Source of the DNA: Podocnemis expansa
Lineage: Eukaryota; Chordata; Testudines; Podocnemididae
Direction of reading: 5' to 3'
DNA length: 64,000 nt
Assembly: GCA_007922195.1 (NCBI GenBank)
Contig: ML682038.1
Span: 4,596,141-4,660,140, forward strand
The notes under the pieces were generated by a model. It ran no database searches. It was not told where the DNA came from and saw nothing but the letters and a program-made list of their open reading frames with translations. This document shows, piece by piece, positions 47,165 to 57,604 of this stretch; the first letter of the stretch is position 1, and each line of letters begins with the position of its first letter. The position numbers and the translations under genes were made by a program.

Positions 47165-49251
47165 ATGCCAGGTTTCAAGCTGTGATTAGGATGCTGCAAG
47201 GCTTTTCTGATGGACGACCCGCATGAGAAATGCCTCGCTTGCTTGGGTGAGTCCCACCTTGCGGTGGAGTGTTCTATTTGCCGATCCTTCAAGTGAATGA
47301 CTCAGCTGGAAAGAGAGCGTGGTCTCCTCTCAGTATCAGGGAACGGAGCTGCTCCGCCTGAAGGTGGCTGAGCCACCAGTGCTCCACAGGACCCTCGATC
47401 GGCCCGGGCTCAAGATTCCAGCAGATCACCGGTACTGGGCTCGAAATCTTGGCCCGCTATGGTACCTCCTTGGCACTGACCTCGCCGGTCCTCTGGTAGC
47501 CTCTCAGCCACCCTGAGTAGGGCACCAGCTCAGGCACTGGTGCAGAACAAGAAGAAGCGGACCATAGCGGCACCGCCCCCTTCAGCACCGCTGGACATGG
47601 TACTGCCATCAAGCCCAGAACTGCTGGACTCAGCACCGTCACCGATACCACCACATCCGGTGCCGTCACTTCCGGTGCCGTCGGACTTGGCACCGATAAC
47701 ACCCACACCAGTACCAGTACCGGCACGGGCCTCTTCATTCTTCTCCAACCAGGTACCATCAAACCCGGCACTGGGCCCAAGTACTGTGGCTCTGCCTCAT
47801 CACTCCTCCGAAGAACTCTCGGTACCGGACTGCTGGATGTCGGGGGAAAGGTCATCCAGATCGTCCTCCGAAGACCCCTCTCTTCCCCCCCCCCCCCCAG
47901 GCGGAGCGTCCGAAAAAGCGGCTTTGAAAGATCTCTGTATCGCCGAGCTCGAGGGGAAGGCGCCCATCGGGAGATGTCTCTGCTCCCCCCATGGTGCCTA
48001 TGCCACCGTTGAGGTTACCGCACAATAAGTGGACCCTCAACTGGCTGAACGCAATGGCAGATGATGCCTCCTTCCATTATGCCTGATCACCAGTGCTGGA
48101 GTCGTCAGATTTCTCCGACGACGAGCCAGACCCTGATTCTACTCAATGTAGCAGATCAAGGGCTCAATCATCCTCGTCACTCGACGAGCACCTAATTGAC
48201 ATGTCCGCCGACTGTGAAGGAGATCCACGCATTGAGCAGGACCTCCTCCGCCGCATGGCGGCAAATCTGAAGCTGAAACTGGGGGTGATCCAAGTGGAAG
48301 ATGATTCCCTCTTCGACACGTGCCTTAGAACCCTGCTGGCTAAGGTCACGATTCCCCTATGCTCTGGGGTGTTTTGTATCATCCAAGAACACTGGCAGAC
48401 GCCTTCCTCGATCCCGCCAGTGTCCAAAGTGGCAGATAAGAAACTGCTCTGTCTCCCCGGAAGTATTCCCTTTCCTGTTTCACCGCCTGGCCCCAGGATC
48501 CCTCGTGGTCGACACGGTCAACCAAAGAGAGAGACAGGGCCAGCTGAGTTCCACGCCCAAGAACAGAGAGGCAAGGAAGCTTGACCTATTGGGCAGGAAA
48601 GTTTACTCCTCTGCCACTTTACAGCTGCACATCTCAAATCACTCAGCCCTGATGATGCGCTATATCTTCAACTTGTGGGAGGCTCTACGAAATCTCCGCT
48701 CAGCTGTCTCTGAGGAGCGCCTGAGAGACTTCAAGGCAATGCTGGACAAAAGAGAGAGAGAATCCAGGGATGCGCTCACAGCAACCTGGGACGCAGTGGG
48801 TACAGCGGCATGTATAATGGCATCGGCAGTTGTTATGCGCCGCTTGGCCTGGCTCCAAAACTCTGGCCTTCCCATGCAAATGCAACAGATTATCCAGGAT
48901 CTTCCTTTCAAGGGTCCCGACCTCTTTGCATCTTCCACAGATGCAAAGCTGCATGGTATGAAGGACTCGAGGGCTACACTTTGGTCCCTCGGGAGTTATA
49001 CTCCTCAACCTGTTAGGCGCTCCTCGAGGTCACATCAGCAGCTACAGCAACAGTTACAGCAACTGAAACAGCAGCTGCAGCTGCAACTGCAGACCCAGTT
49101 CCCGAGATCCCTCCAGTTTCCTCAGTGCTATCTTGGGGACCTGGACAAAGATAAGGGCCAATCAGGTAAAGGGAGTAAGCTCGGTGCCTCACAGTCTGGA
49201 CGGCGTGGACAGGGATCGGACTGCTCTTCGGGCCACAAACAGCATTTTTGA
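47165..49251 (+). pseudogene. DIRS-B gag
   Basis: Likely starts at ATG 47165 (MPGFKL, comparable to MLGFKPC in DIRS-C), with an early TGA at 47183. A Cys/His cluster follows (HEKCLACLGESHLAVECSIC at about 47222-47281), then a stop. A proline-rich region (47540-47900) has many VP and AP dipeptides encoded by repeated GGTACC/GGCACC hexamers. An acidic/serine segment (48093-48250) follows, then the conserved core in the frame 48301-49251: LDLLGRKVYSS, LWEALRNLRSAV, TWDAVGTAACIMASAV, IQDLPFKGPDLF. A glutamine-rich tail (49030-49110) follows. At least three frame breaks. It overlaps the RT frame by about 120 nt. Its role is presumably particle or RNA binding. Confidence 0.85.
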
Positions 49252-50035
49252 TGGTCCCCCCAAGGGCAGCGCTCCACAACCCCTGTTGTCCCCCCACCGC
49301 CTCCTCCACTTCACCCCACGATGGACCCGTGTCACGTCAGACCAGTGGGTCCTCGACACAGTGGCGAGAGGATACCACATCCAGTTCCTTTCAACCCCCC
49401 AGGACAGGAAACTGCCCCCTCTCACAATACCAGAAAACCCAGATCTGTGGGGCAGGCTCGAGGTCAAATGCCAGAAGTTACTCTCCCTCGGAGCCATAGA
49501 AAAGGTTCCCAAAAGAGAGCATGGCAAAGGGTTCTATTCCTATTACTTCCTAGTCCCCAAGTCCAATGGGGACCTACGACCCATTTTAGACCTCAGAGCA
49601 CTCAACAAACACATAAAGAAAATAAAATTTCACACGGTCTCCCTACCCTAGATTACCCTCTCCCTGTCCCCAGGAGTTTGGTCGCAGCCCTTGACCTAGA
49701 GGATGCATACTTCCACATAGCCATTTGGCCCCATCACAGACATTTTCTCAGGTTCGTGATGGCACAACACCAATACCAGTTCATCGCCCTCCCCTTTGGG
49801 TTATCGCTAGCTCCCCGGGTGTTCACAAAGTGTGTTGCACCGGTCGCAGCTTTTCATGCAGGAGAGGTATAAGAATCTATACCCCTACCTAGACAATTGG
49901 CTCATAGTGGGAAAGTCAAGTCGACAGGTACAAAACCACGTCATCCTGGTAATGAACCTGTGTTCCTGGGCTTCCACATAAACCTAGAAAAGTCCAAGCT
50001 TTGCCCCATTCAGGACATAGAGTTCATCGGGGCAC
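49133..50035 (+). pseudogene. DIRS-B reverse transcriptase
   Basis: Split over three frames. Frame one (49133-49651) covers the RT fingers: LLSLGAIEKVP, then FLVPKSNGDLRPILDLRALN, ending at a TAG near 49651. Frame two (to 49872) continues with motif A (LDLEDAYFHI) and motif B (LPFGLSLAPRVFTK). Frame three holds the active-site box as YLDNWLI, codons 49886-49906, where DIRS relatives have YLDDWLI: the second catalytic aspartate is Asn (codon 49895-49897). It is a DIRS-type RT, which reverse-transcribes element RNA for circular integration. Both the frameshifts and the D-to-N change argue that it is dead. Confidence 0.9.
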
Positions 50036-50058
50036 GTTTAAACTCCTGACAGGGCACC

Positions 50059-50745
50059 GTGTCCTTGCCCCTGTCAAGATTTCAGTCCATTTGCACCATC
50101 ATCACAGAGCTTCAGGAGCCCGGGCTGACCACAGCATGCTGGTGCATGCAGCTCTTGGGACACATGGCAGCGGCCACCTCAGTAATCCGAACAGCCCGCC
50201 TGCGGATGAGACTGTTCCAACTCTGGTTCACCACGAGCTTCCGACCAGGAAAAGGCCACCTGGACAAGGTACTCTCAGTCCCTCAATATGCCCTGGAGTC
50301 CCTCCAAAGCTGGAAGGACCCTGACTTCGCGATGGGGGGAATTCCATTCAGGGAGTTCAAGCCCTCAGTGACTCTGATAACAGATGCCTCCGACTTGAGC
50401 TGGGGAGCCCACCTATCTGGGGGTCTCTCCATGCAAGGCATTTGGAATCCCGAGGACAGTCTCTTTCACATAAACATGAAGGAGTTCTGGGCTATCAGGC
50501 TGGCCTGCATGACCTTCCTAGACCCAGATCCAAGGCAGGGTAGTCCAAATCCTCTCAGACAATACAGTGGCCATGTTCTACATGAACTGTCAATGGGGAG
50601 TCCACTCCTCGGCTCTATGCGAGGAAGCAACCAAGCTTTGGCAATTAGTGATAGACCATCACTTCATGCCGACTGCCTCCCACTTATCCGGGGTAGACAA
50701 GGGCTAAGCAGACTCACTCAGCAGGAAACCCCTAGTGAATCATGA
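50059..50745 (+). pseudogene. DIRS-B RNase H and connection domain
   Basis: The frame starting at 50059 covers the thumb/connection (LQEPGLTTACWCMQLLGHMA) and RNase H. Catalytic-type carboxylates: Asp in LITDASDLSWGAHL (codon 50383-50385) and Glu in NMKEFWAI (codon 50482-50484). After about 50540 the homologous sequence moves to another frame: SDNTVAMFYMN (third acidic residue), HLSGVDKG, a TAA at 50705-50707, then ADSLSRKPL (fourth acidic residue). The domain degrades the RNA strand of the RNA/DNA hybrid. All four acidic positions are visible, but across a frameshift and a stop. Confidence 0.85.
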
Positions 50746-51130
50746 GTGGTCCCTCCACAACTAGGTTTTCTCCCTGCTGACAAACAGATGGGGAACCCCT
50801 CAGATCGACCTCTTCGCCATGGGGCAGAACCGCAAATGTTCCTGGTTCTACTCCCTTCGGGGTCAGGAGGAGGGTTCTCTCAGCGATGCCTTCCTCCTCA
50901 ATTGATCGGGAACCCTAATGTATGCCTTCCCTCCAATCCCTTTGATCCACCGGGTGCTGTTGAAGGTCCTCGCAGGCGAGGCACACATCATTCTGATAGC
51001 CCCGGACTGGCCCAGACAACACTGGTTTCCCCTCCTACAGGACATGTCCGTGAGGACCCTGCTCTGCCTCCCACGGTGGGTGGACCTCCTGATACAGGAC
51101 TCAGGCTGCCTTTGGCACCCAAATCTGGGC
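50746..51130 (+). pseudogene. DIRS-B methyltransferase-like (MT) segment
   Basis: In the frame that carries ADSLSR the sequence continues with PQIDLFAMGQNRKCSWFYSL, then, after a stop near 50900, MYAFPPIPLIHRVLLKVL and IILIAPDWPRQHWFP. These phrases are the hallmark of the segment between RNase H and recombinase in DIRS elements, described in the literature as DAM-like methyltransferase. Its function in the element is not established, and I do not see the full set of methyltransferase motifs here. Confidence 0.75.
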
Positions 51131-51194
51131 CTCCTGCACCTGAAAGCCTGGATGCTCTCTGGCTTAGCGAGCAAGAGAGGTCCTGCTCGGATAG

Positions 51195-52170
51195 GGTTAA
51201 GAAGGTCCTGGCTGGTAGCAGAAAACCCTCCACCAGGTCCACCTACATGGCAAAATGGAATCACTTTTCTACTTGGTGCCGTGACAAAGACATAGACCTA
51301 CCTCCACACCAATTCAGCCAACTTTGGATTACCTTCTTGATTTAAGAGAGAAAGGCCTATCTCTGTCTTCATTAAAAGTCCACTTGGTGGCAATTTTGGC
51401 CTTTCACCAAAGAGTAGATAGGACTCCACTCTTTTCACACCCCATCTATCATAGATTCCTGAAATGGGTGGAAAAACTTTTTCCCCAAACCCATAAATCC
51501 ACTCCACAGTGGGATTTGAACATTGTGCTGTGGGCTCTGACAGAACCGTCGTATGAGCCCTTGGACTCAGCCACCCTGCTCGTCCTGTCCTGGAAGATGA
51601 CTTTCCTGGTAGCAATTACCTTGGCCAGAAGGGTCTCAGAGTTACGAGCCCTGCCCTCTGAACCTCCATATACGGTTTTCTTCCCAGACAAGGTGGTCCT
51701 GTGTCACCACCCCTCGTTCTTGCCCAAGGTTGCCACCGCCTTCCACATGAATCAAGAAATCTGCCTGCTGGTCTTCTATCCAGCTCCTCAGGTGACAGAA
51801 AACCAGAGACGGTGGCACACCCTGGATGTAAGGAGAGCGCTCCTAATCTATATTGCGTGCACATGATCTTTCCGCAAGACATCCCAATTGTTTGTGGTGA
51901 TCGCTGAACGCATGAGAGGCTCTCCAGTATCCTCCCAACGCATCTCCAAATGGATTGTGAACTGCATTAAAGACTACTATGGAAGGTCAAACATGCCTGT
52001 CCCGGAGACTGTGAGAGCCCACTCTACCAGAGCTCAGGCATCTTCCATGGCCTTCCTCGCTAAGGTCCCGCTCTAAGAGTGGTCATCGCTACATACCTTC
52101 ATGATGCACTATGCCATTGCCCAACAGGCTAGAGATGATACTCTGTGGGCAGAGCTGTACTCAGTGTGGG
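51195..52170 (+). pseudogene. DIRS-B tyrosine recombinase (YR)
   Basis: YR integrase that inserts the circular DNA intermediate by strand exchange. An N-terminal SAM-like part spans 51215-51340 (RKPSTRSTYMAKWNHFSTWC) in the previous frame. From 51324 the frame stays constant through the catalytic core: RRVSELRAL (Arg near codon 51630), FRKTSQLFV, then HSTR with His 52020-52022 and Arg 52029-52031, and MMHYA with Tyr 52110-52112. The R-H-R-Y set is therefore present. Two nonsense codons break it: TGA 51864-51866 (a CGA to TGA change would explain it) and TAA 52074-52076. Closest in type to DIRS1 recombinases. Confidence 0.9.
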
Positions 52171-52219
52171 GACACTGTAACTCCTCCCACCATCCTTGGG
52201 TACGGCTAGCAGTCACCTG

Positions 52220-52504
52220 TAACTGAATGATATGATCAGCGCTTGAAGGAGAATGGCTGGTTACTCACCAGTAACCATCCTTTGAGATGGGCTGCTCACA
52301 TTCAGGTCCCTCCCACTGTCCCCACTAACAGAGTTGGCAAAGGTATATGGGACTGGGAGGGTCAGGGTCACGGTCACCTATATAGCCATGGCTGCGGCAT
52401 GGAGGGGGCGTTGGCCGTGCGCCCTGACCTGACAGGCTAACGCTAAAGACTTTCCAAACTACCATGTGCTGCCGCATGTAGACACCTGTAATGTGAGCAG
52501 CTGT
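52220..52504. repeat. DIRS-B right end (complementary region and ITR)
   Basis: 52220-52250 ('actgaatgatatgatcagcg') is the inverse of the left tip. The palindrome GGTTACTCACCAGTAACC lies at 52258-52275. The inverse of 46921-47060, including the TATA-type CTATATAG (52378-52385), runs to 52504. Confidence 0.82.
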
Positions 52505-53954
52505 ATGTGGGCTGCTCGGATCCATTCAGTAATAGATGTTTCCATGCTGGATTGATGAGAAAAAACTTGTCCTAGCCTGTCAGAAGAGGGGAGGTGGCCA
52601 CCGTCCCTCGTGCCACCCGTGGGTATATATACGGCTGCCTCCCCACCCCCTCCTCAGTTCCTTAGAGTCACCAACTCCAAAAGCAGGGATGGAGGGGAGG
52701 AACCAGAATGAATCCGAGCAGCCCATCTCAAAGAAGGATGGTTACTGGAGAGTAACCCACCGTTCTTCTTCGAGCGCTGCTCGGATACATTCAGTAATAG
52801 GTGACTACTCGCCATGCTGAAAGGATGGCGGGTGGAGTTGGTACTTCCGCCTACAGCACAGCAACAGGCCCTGTAAGGTGGAGGCCCTGCAGCAAGGCAT
52901 GCGCCGAAGACAAGAGGTGAATGGGCCTTGGTGGCCCGAAAGAAGCAAGGGCTGAGGGACAACCAGAACAGGGCAAAACCGAACCTGCTGAGGCAGAGCA
53001 CGTACGCAGGTCGGCGAAGTCACTGGAGCTGCAGAAAAGGGGCACAACCTAAGAAGACAGGTTATGCGGGTGCCCCGCCTAGGAGGAAAAACGTGGAATG
53101 TAATCGATAGACTACAATGTCTGGCCTAGGCTGTGTCACATGGCCTTGAAGGAGAACACTGAAAACTGGCCAATGAGACTAGCCATATGGCCGCGTCTTG
53201 CGCGAGAACAAAAAAAGGGGCAGACATAGAGCACCCGAAGGCTTTTGCAGGAGCCACGTAGTCATGGACTGATTTGGCGACTACTGAGTACACAGGGAGA
53301 AGTAAGGGAATGGTAATTCCACTTATCTAGGATGCGGCCAAACAAGCCATCTGGCTAAGGAGAGGAAAGAATACAAGAGTGTGAGGTGGGCTCAAGGGCG
53401 ACTGAGAAGACCATGGGACATTAGCCGTGACGTATAGAGTCAAGCCAAGCAGGACGGGCCTACGGCATGCTGATTCATGACCTGGTAGCACAGGAGCACA
53501 CATTTGGCTAAGCTGGTACCACGACTGGGCTCTCGCAGGAGAGGACCTGGAAAGGTGCTGACCATATGGTGGCCTGAGGCAATGTTGGCGAAAACGGCCT
53601 ACTAGGGGCTGCGGGGAGCTCGAATGTAAGGTAGGGGCCCCATTGGTCTAAGCTTGGGGGTTTTTTGCCCCTCGAAGCTCTCACTAAGCATGAGGGGGAA
53701 GGAAAAAGGATGGCAGAGAACTCTAACTGCCATCTAGACAGCCCCTCAGTGACCGAGAAATTGAAGGAGGGCCGTGAAAGACCCCGGGCTCAGTACCAAA
53801 GGTGCTTCCCTGAGGGACAACGCTACCACTTTTCCATGCCAGGGCTGCCAGGGCGGAAAATTCTTCAATACATGGATAGTGAAGAACTCTGCTGCCAAGC
53901 ATGGGTCCTTCTTAAGCTAGAGAAAGGAGCCGTAACAAGGTGGCAGCTGCCACA

Positions 53955-54175
53955 TCTGAAGGTCCCGATCCAAGAGTGACAGAAAACCAGAGACAGTGGC
54001 ACACCCTGGATGTGAGGAGAGCTCTCCTAATCTATAATGAGCGCCCATGACCTTTCAGAGAACCCAACGAAGTTTTCTCCCCAGAGAAAGCCAAAGGGCG
54101 AATAAAAGGGTACAGCCCCAAACTGTTACATGTTATACAGCCTGGGTTGCCTGTGTGTCGCACCATTGTAATGGA
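53955..54175 (+). pseudogene. Tyrosine recombinase fragment, inverted inside DIRS-C
   Basis: The plus-strand frame gives VTENQRQWHTLDVRRALLIY, nearly identical to 51790-51855 in DIRS-B, then a TGA where DIRS-B also has TGA, PFRE, an (A)EKAKGR-like block and LPVCRTI. It stops just before the expected HxxR motif. It runs opposite to the gag of the element it lies in. It could be an internal inversion, a nested fragment or an ancestral antisense arrangement. Confidence 0.72.
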
Positions 54176-55275
54176 AGAGGGTGTAAACAGGTCCTTAAGA
54201 AGGGAAAAAGGAGAACCGCAGAACTGCCAGGCACCCCCAATGCAAATGGGGAAAAATGCTTTAGCACGAAGGGGCTACACGCGGCGTAGTGGGGCGGTCC
54301 CGCAGGGGGGCAGGGCGAAAGGGGGGATAAGACCATAGGTCAAGGGATTACACAAGTGCCCTAGAAGCACGGAACCTTCTGTCTGCCGTAGACAACTGTC
54401 CAGGAGGCAGTGGATACCGAGGCAGGAGCCACATGTGGGAGGGGCACTCGAAGGGATAGACCTTTCACAGTTTCCCAACCTATGATACACAGCAAGGTAC
54501 TTCCCCTTCAGGGTTTAAAAAGGGCGGCCCTGGCTGTACTTTGATGAGGTCGGGGAAGCGTGGGCTACCTTGGAGGGGGTATACCAAGATGAGGGTTCCT
54601 GAGGTGGGCCCCTGGTTCCCACTAGATGACCATAGGGCAGAGACGAGGAACCGTACGAGGGTGGGAAGTGGGGGTGGGCCATACCTAGTGCCCGTGCAGG
54701 GGTAAAACCCGCTGTAGAGGTCCCTTCCTGATGAAGTATCTATCCAGATAGCCGAATTACTACAGAGATATGTCCCCTTAGTGCGCAGAGGAAAGTCTTG
54801 TTGAAAGGGAGGGGGTGGGGTGGGTCACAGCGCAGAAGACGGTAGTGTGACCCAGGATGTCCTCTCCCCCTCCCCTAACCCAGAACGATGGGGTCTACCT
54901 GGGACACGTGTCATGGTCACAGGCACAGTCCTGTTGCGAGTAGGCTTCGGATGTATGCCTCTCGGAGCCCTGCCGTAGCTGGGCTACAATTAGATGTGTC
55001 TCCATCCCTCAGTGAGGGGTTAGGGTGGGGAGCACAGTGGGGAGTATTCAGGGAGAAGGGCTGTTAGGAATAGGAGATGTGCGGTTTTTGTCCTCAGGGA
55101 AGTTGCTGCTTAAGGAGTTGAGTGGTGGTGGGGGGGTGGTAGCTACGGTATTGGGATACCAGCACCATAGGTTGGCATCATTATGTTGTCAGCCCCTGGC
55201 ATCCTGATCGAATCGTTGGTCCCGCAATTGAGGGAGGGAGAGAACGGGGAAGGATTAGGACGGTTCCCATCGGAG

Positions 55276-57051
55276 CTATCTTCCCTGTTTGGGGGGGTGT
55301 CCATCTGTGACAGTGATGCCTCGGGGGCCCCCTGCACACCAAGGGTAAAGAGGGTAGTGGTGGTCAGAGGGGCCTCTCCTTAGGGAGGGGTGACCGAAGG
55401 CCCTCTTTCCACTGTGAGTGAGGCGGGAAGGAAAAGAGGGAGTTGTCCCACCTGGGGAATTGGGAAGCTGAGTTGGGGGGGGGGGTCCAGGAGGGGGAAG
55501 GCCGAAATACTTGGCCTCTCCCCGAGGATCCTGGGCTGTACCCACCATGGAGAGGGTTTCCGGGGGAAACAGGACGTTACCCTCAAAGGGCAGGTCAAGG
55601 ACTGCCTGCTGAGCATTAAGGGGTGCTCTAGCCTCCATGAGCCATGCTCCCCTGCGGAGGGTAACCGCCGAGGCCATGGTGTGAGCTGCAGTGTCCACTG
55701 CATCATGGGCTGAAAGAAGGAGGTCTTGGGAGATTATGTTGCCTTCCTCCAAGAAGGCTTCATACTCATCCCTGGCCTTGGGTGGAAGCATATTTCTAAA
55801 TTTCCCTAGGGACTCCCAGACATCCAGCAAGTACCTACTGGTTATAACCTGGTTGTTTGCCACCCGCAGTTGAAAGGCTGATGAGCAATACACCTTGTGG
55901 CCTAACAAATCCAGTTCCTTGGTCTCCCTGGTGGGAGGGAGGGGGTCCCTGGGGGGTTTTCCGGCCCCCATTGCCATCTAGACCATGTCCTTGCGTGGGG
56001 GGGGGACTTGGTGGCCAGCGAGCAAGGGGTAGTCCAATTTGGATAGCTACTTCATGAGCGCCGTATTTGAAACCGGGGGGGGAACGGAACTTGGACTCTG
56101 CCATGGGGAGCATGCAAGGTCCCACACGCTCGGGTGGGGCAGAATTGCTAAAGGCGCAGCGGAGGCGAATGCCGGTCCAAACAGGGTATCGGGGGGGAGG
56201 TTCAGGGGCTCCACCTCCGTACTTAAGTGGGCCATGGCCCGGCACAGCAGATCAAAGTGTGCCCAGAGGTTGCCCATAAAGGATTCTGGTGCCAGGGACA
56301 GCGCGGCACCAAGGGTCCGCCGTGGAGGGGAGGGAGTTCCCTCTGGGGACCATTCTTGTGGCTGAAACCAGAAGGGTGATTGTGCCGATGTGTGGTTCCG
56401 GGGCCCTTTGGAGGCCTTAGAACGTCTCTCTTCCAGGCTGAAGGTGGGGGATGGGCATTGGGCTTCCCGGCCCGGTGCTGTCGGTGGAGTGACTTCAGCC
56501 CCCAGTGGGGTGGAAGACAGGGGGCTGGATGGTGAAGGTGAGCGTCCCAGATGAACCCAGGCCTTTGAAATGAAGGCCGGTTTGCCCCTTCTGATTGGAA
56601 GTGGGGCCAGGGGAGTCGGGAGGAGCAGCAGGGCTCGTGCTGTCTCCACTGCTTCCGGGGTGGATGGGACGAGAAACGACTCCTCGTGAGTCACGGGCAA
56701 GTCCTCGCTAGGGGAGGGAGGACTCCTTAGGTGGGAGGGTTCCGTTCCTTCGGTACCAGGCTCCGCGGTGCCGAGGGTGGAGTCAGCCGGTGCCAAGGTG
56801 ATGTTGACACTGGTGATGCCGGGCTGTACTGCGCTGTCAGCACCGGAGATGATATGGCAAGATGCCGAGGTGAGCCTGGCACCGACGGTCCCCGGCTGAC
56901 TGAGGGTGACCTCGATCAGTGCTGAGGCACCAGGTAGGTGCTGCGGTGCCAGAGTCAGCACTGAGGTGGTGCGGTGGTGGCAGCCACTGGTGGCACGGTG
57001 CCATGTAGGCTCCGGTGCCGAGCTGGGTCTCAGTGCCGGGCTCGAGCCCAA
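55276..57051 (-). pseudogene. DIRS-C gag main part
   Basis: Two long frames, 57051-56047 (334 residues) and 55977-55276 (233 residues), with a linking stretch in the third frame (56245-55835). The upstream frame is rich in Pro, Ser and Ala with repeated GGCACC-type codons and contains VPSTPEAVETARAL. The downstream frame is the conserved core: LDLLGHKVYCSSAFQLRV, WESLGKFRNMLPPKARDEYE, AHDAVDTAAHTMASAVTLRR, VLDLPFEGNVLFPPE, then a Pro-rich tail. It aligns with DIRS-B residues around 48575-48935. The long open frames suggest a younger copy than DIRS-A. No retroviral capsid fold or major-homology motif was recognised. Confidence 0.85.
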
Positions 57052-57099
57052 AGCTTCGGGTGAAGGGTGCTGAGCCTCCTCCGAGGCTAGGGTGTGACG

Positions 57100-57260
57100 T
57101 CACTGTTCCCTCTCCTTAATCGTTCTTGGTTTAAAGGAGAGACAAATGGAACACGCCGAGACCATATGGTCTTTGCCCAGGCACCTGAGGCACTTCCCAT
57201 GGGGGTTGTCCCGGGGGAAGGCCTTGCCGCACTCGGCACAGGGTTTAAACCCCAGCATCG
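57100..57260 (-). pseudogene. DIRS-C gag N-terminus with Cys/His cluster
   Basis: From ATG 57260 on the minus strand: MLGFKPCAECGKAFPRD, then HGKCLRCLGKDHMVSACSIC and a basic end, stop TGA 57100-57102 (53 codons). The spacing C-x2-C, H, C-x2-C equals that in DIRS-B, so the motif is conserved between the two and is probably a zinc-binding RNA or protein contact. Too short for the usual gene length; a frame break separates it from the main gag. Confidence 0.85.
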
Positions 57261-57604
57261 TCAATGCGATGTTCCAATCCAGCGTTGGGCTCTCACGGTG
57301 GAATTAAATCCACAAGGAGATGTGCCCCGCCAGACAGTGAATCCAAGGCAAAGAGACAGGCTGATTGCGATTCGCAAGGAGCGGACGTTCCAGATCCAAC
57401 ACGCAAGGCGGAAGAAATGACACTGAGGAGGGGGCGGGGAGGCAGCTGTATATATAGCCAAGGATGGTGTGAGGGGCGGTGGCCACGTCCACTCTTCTGA
57501 CAGGCTAGGACAAGTTTTTTCCGACCAATCCGGTGCTCCGGCACGGAGACATCTATTACTGAATGCATCCGAGCAGTGCTCAAAGAAGAACCAACTGTTA
57601 CTTC

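Larger units (their letters stand above)
46921..52504 (+). mobile_element. DIRS-like retrotransposon B (gag-RT-RH-MT-YR)
   Basis: 5.6-kb element. The left ITR starts GCGCTGCTCACATCATTC and includes 'gcattagcctgtcaggtcag' and TATATA at 47051. The right ITR (52290-52504) is its inverse, with 'cctgacctgacaggctaacg'. Internally it encodes gag, reverse transcriptase, RNase H, a methyltransferase-like segment and a tyrosine recombinase, in the canonical DIRS1 order. The several frameshifts and stops are described in the CDS entries. No flanking target duplication, as expected for recombinase-mediated insertion. Confidence 0.93.
52509..57590 (-). mobile_element. DIRS-like retrotransposon C (gag intact-like, RT not found)
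   Basis: 5.1-kb element in reverse orientation. Its 5' tip is near 57590 ('tgctcggatgcattcagtaa' on the minus strand) and its 3' tip near 52509 ('ctgctcggatccattcagta'). The ITRs share 'gcctgtcagaagagg', the GTATATATA motif and 'gctaggacaagttttttc'. A third tip copy plus the GGTTACT palindrome lie at 52735-52800. The gag is readable over 57260-55276. The remaining about 2.5 kb holds no recognisable RT but does contain a recombinase fragment in the opposite orientation. Confidence 0.88.

Noticed and set aside
49189..51264. Minus-strand frames of 80-133 codons across DIRS-B
   Set aside because: Shadows of the RT, RNase H and recombinase regions on the plus strand.
55390..57420. Plus-strand frames of 60-108 codons across DIRS-C
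   Set aside because: They are shadows of the minus-strand gag in GC-rich sequence.
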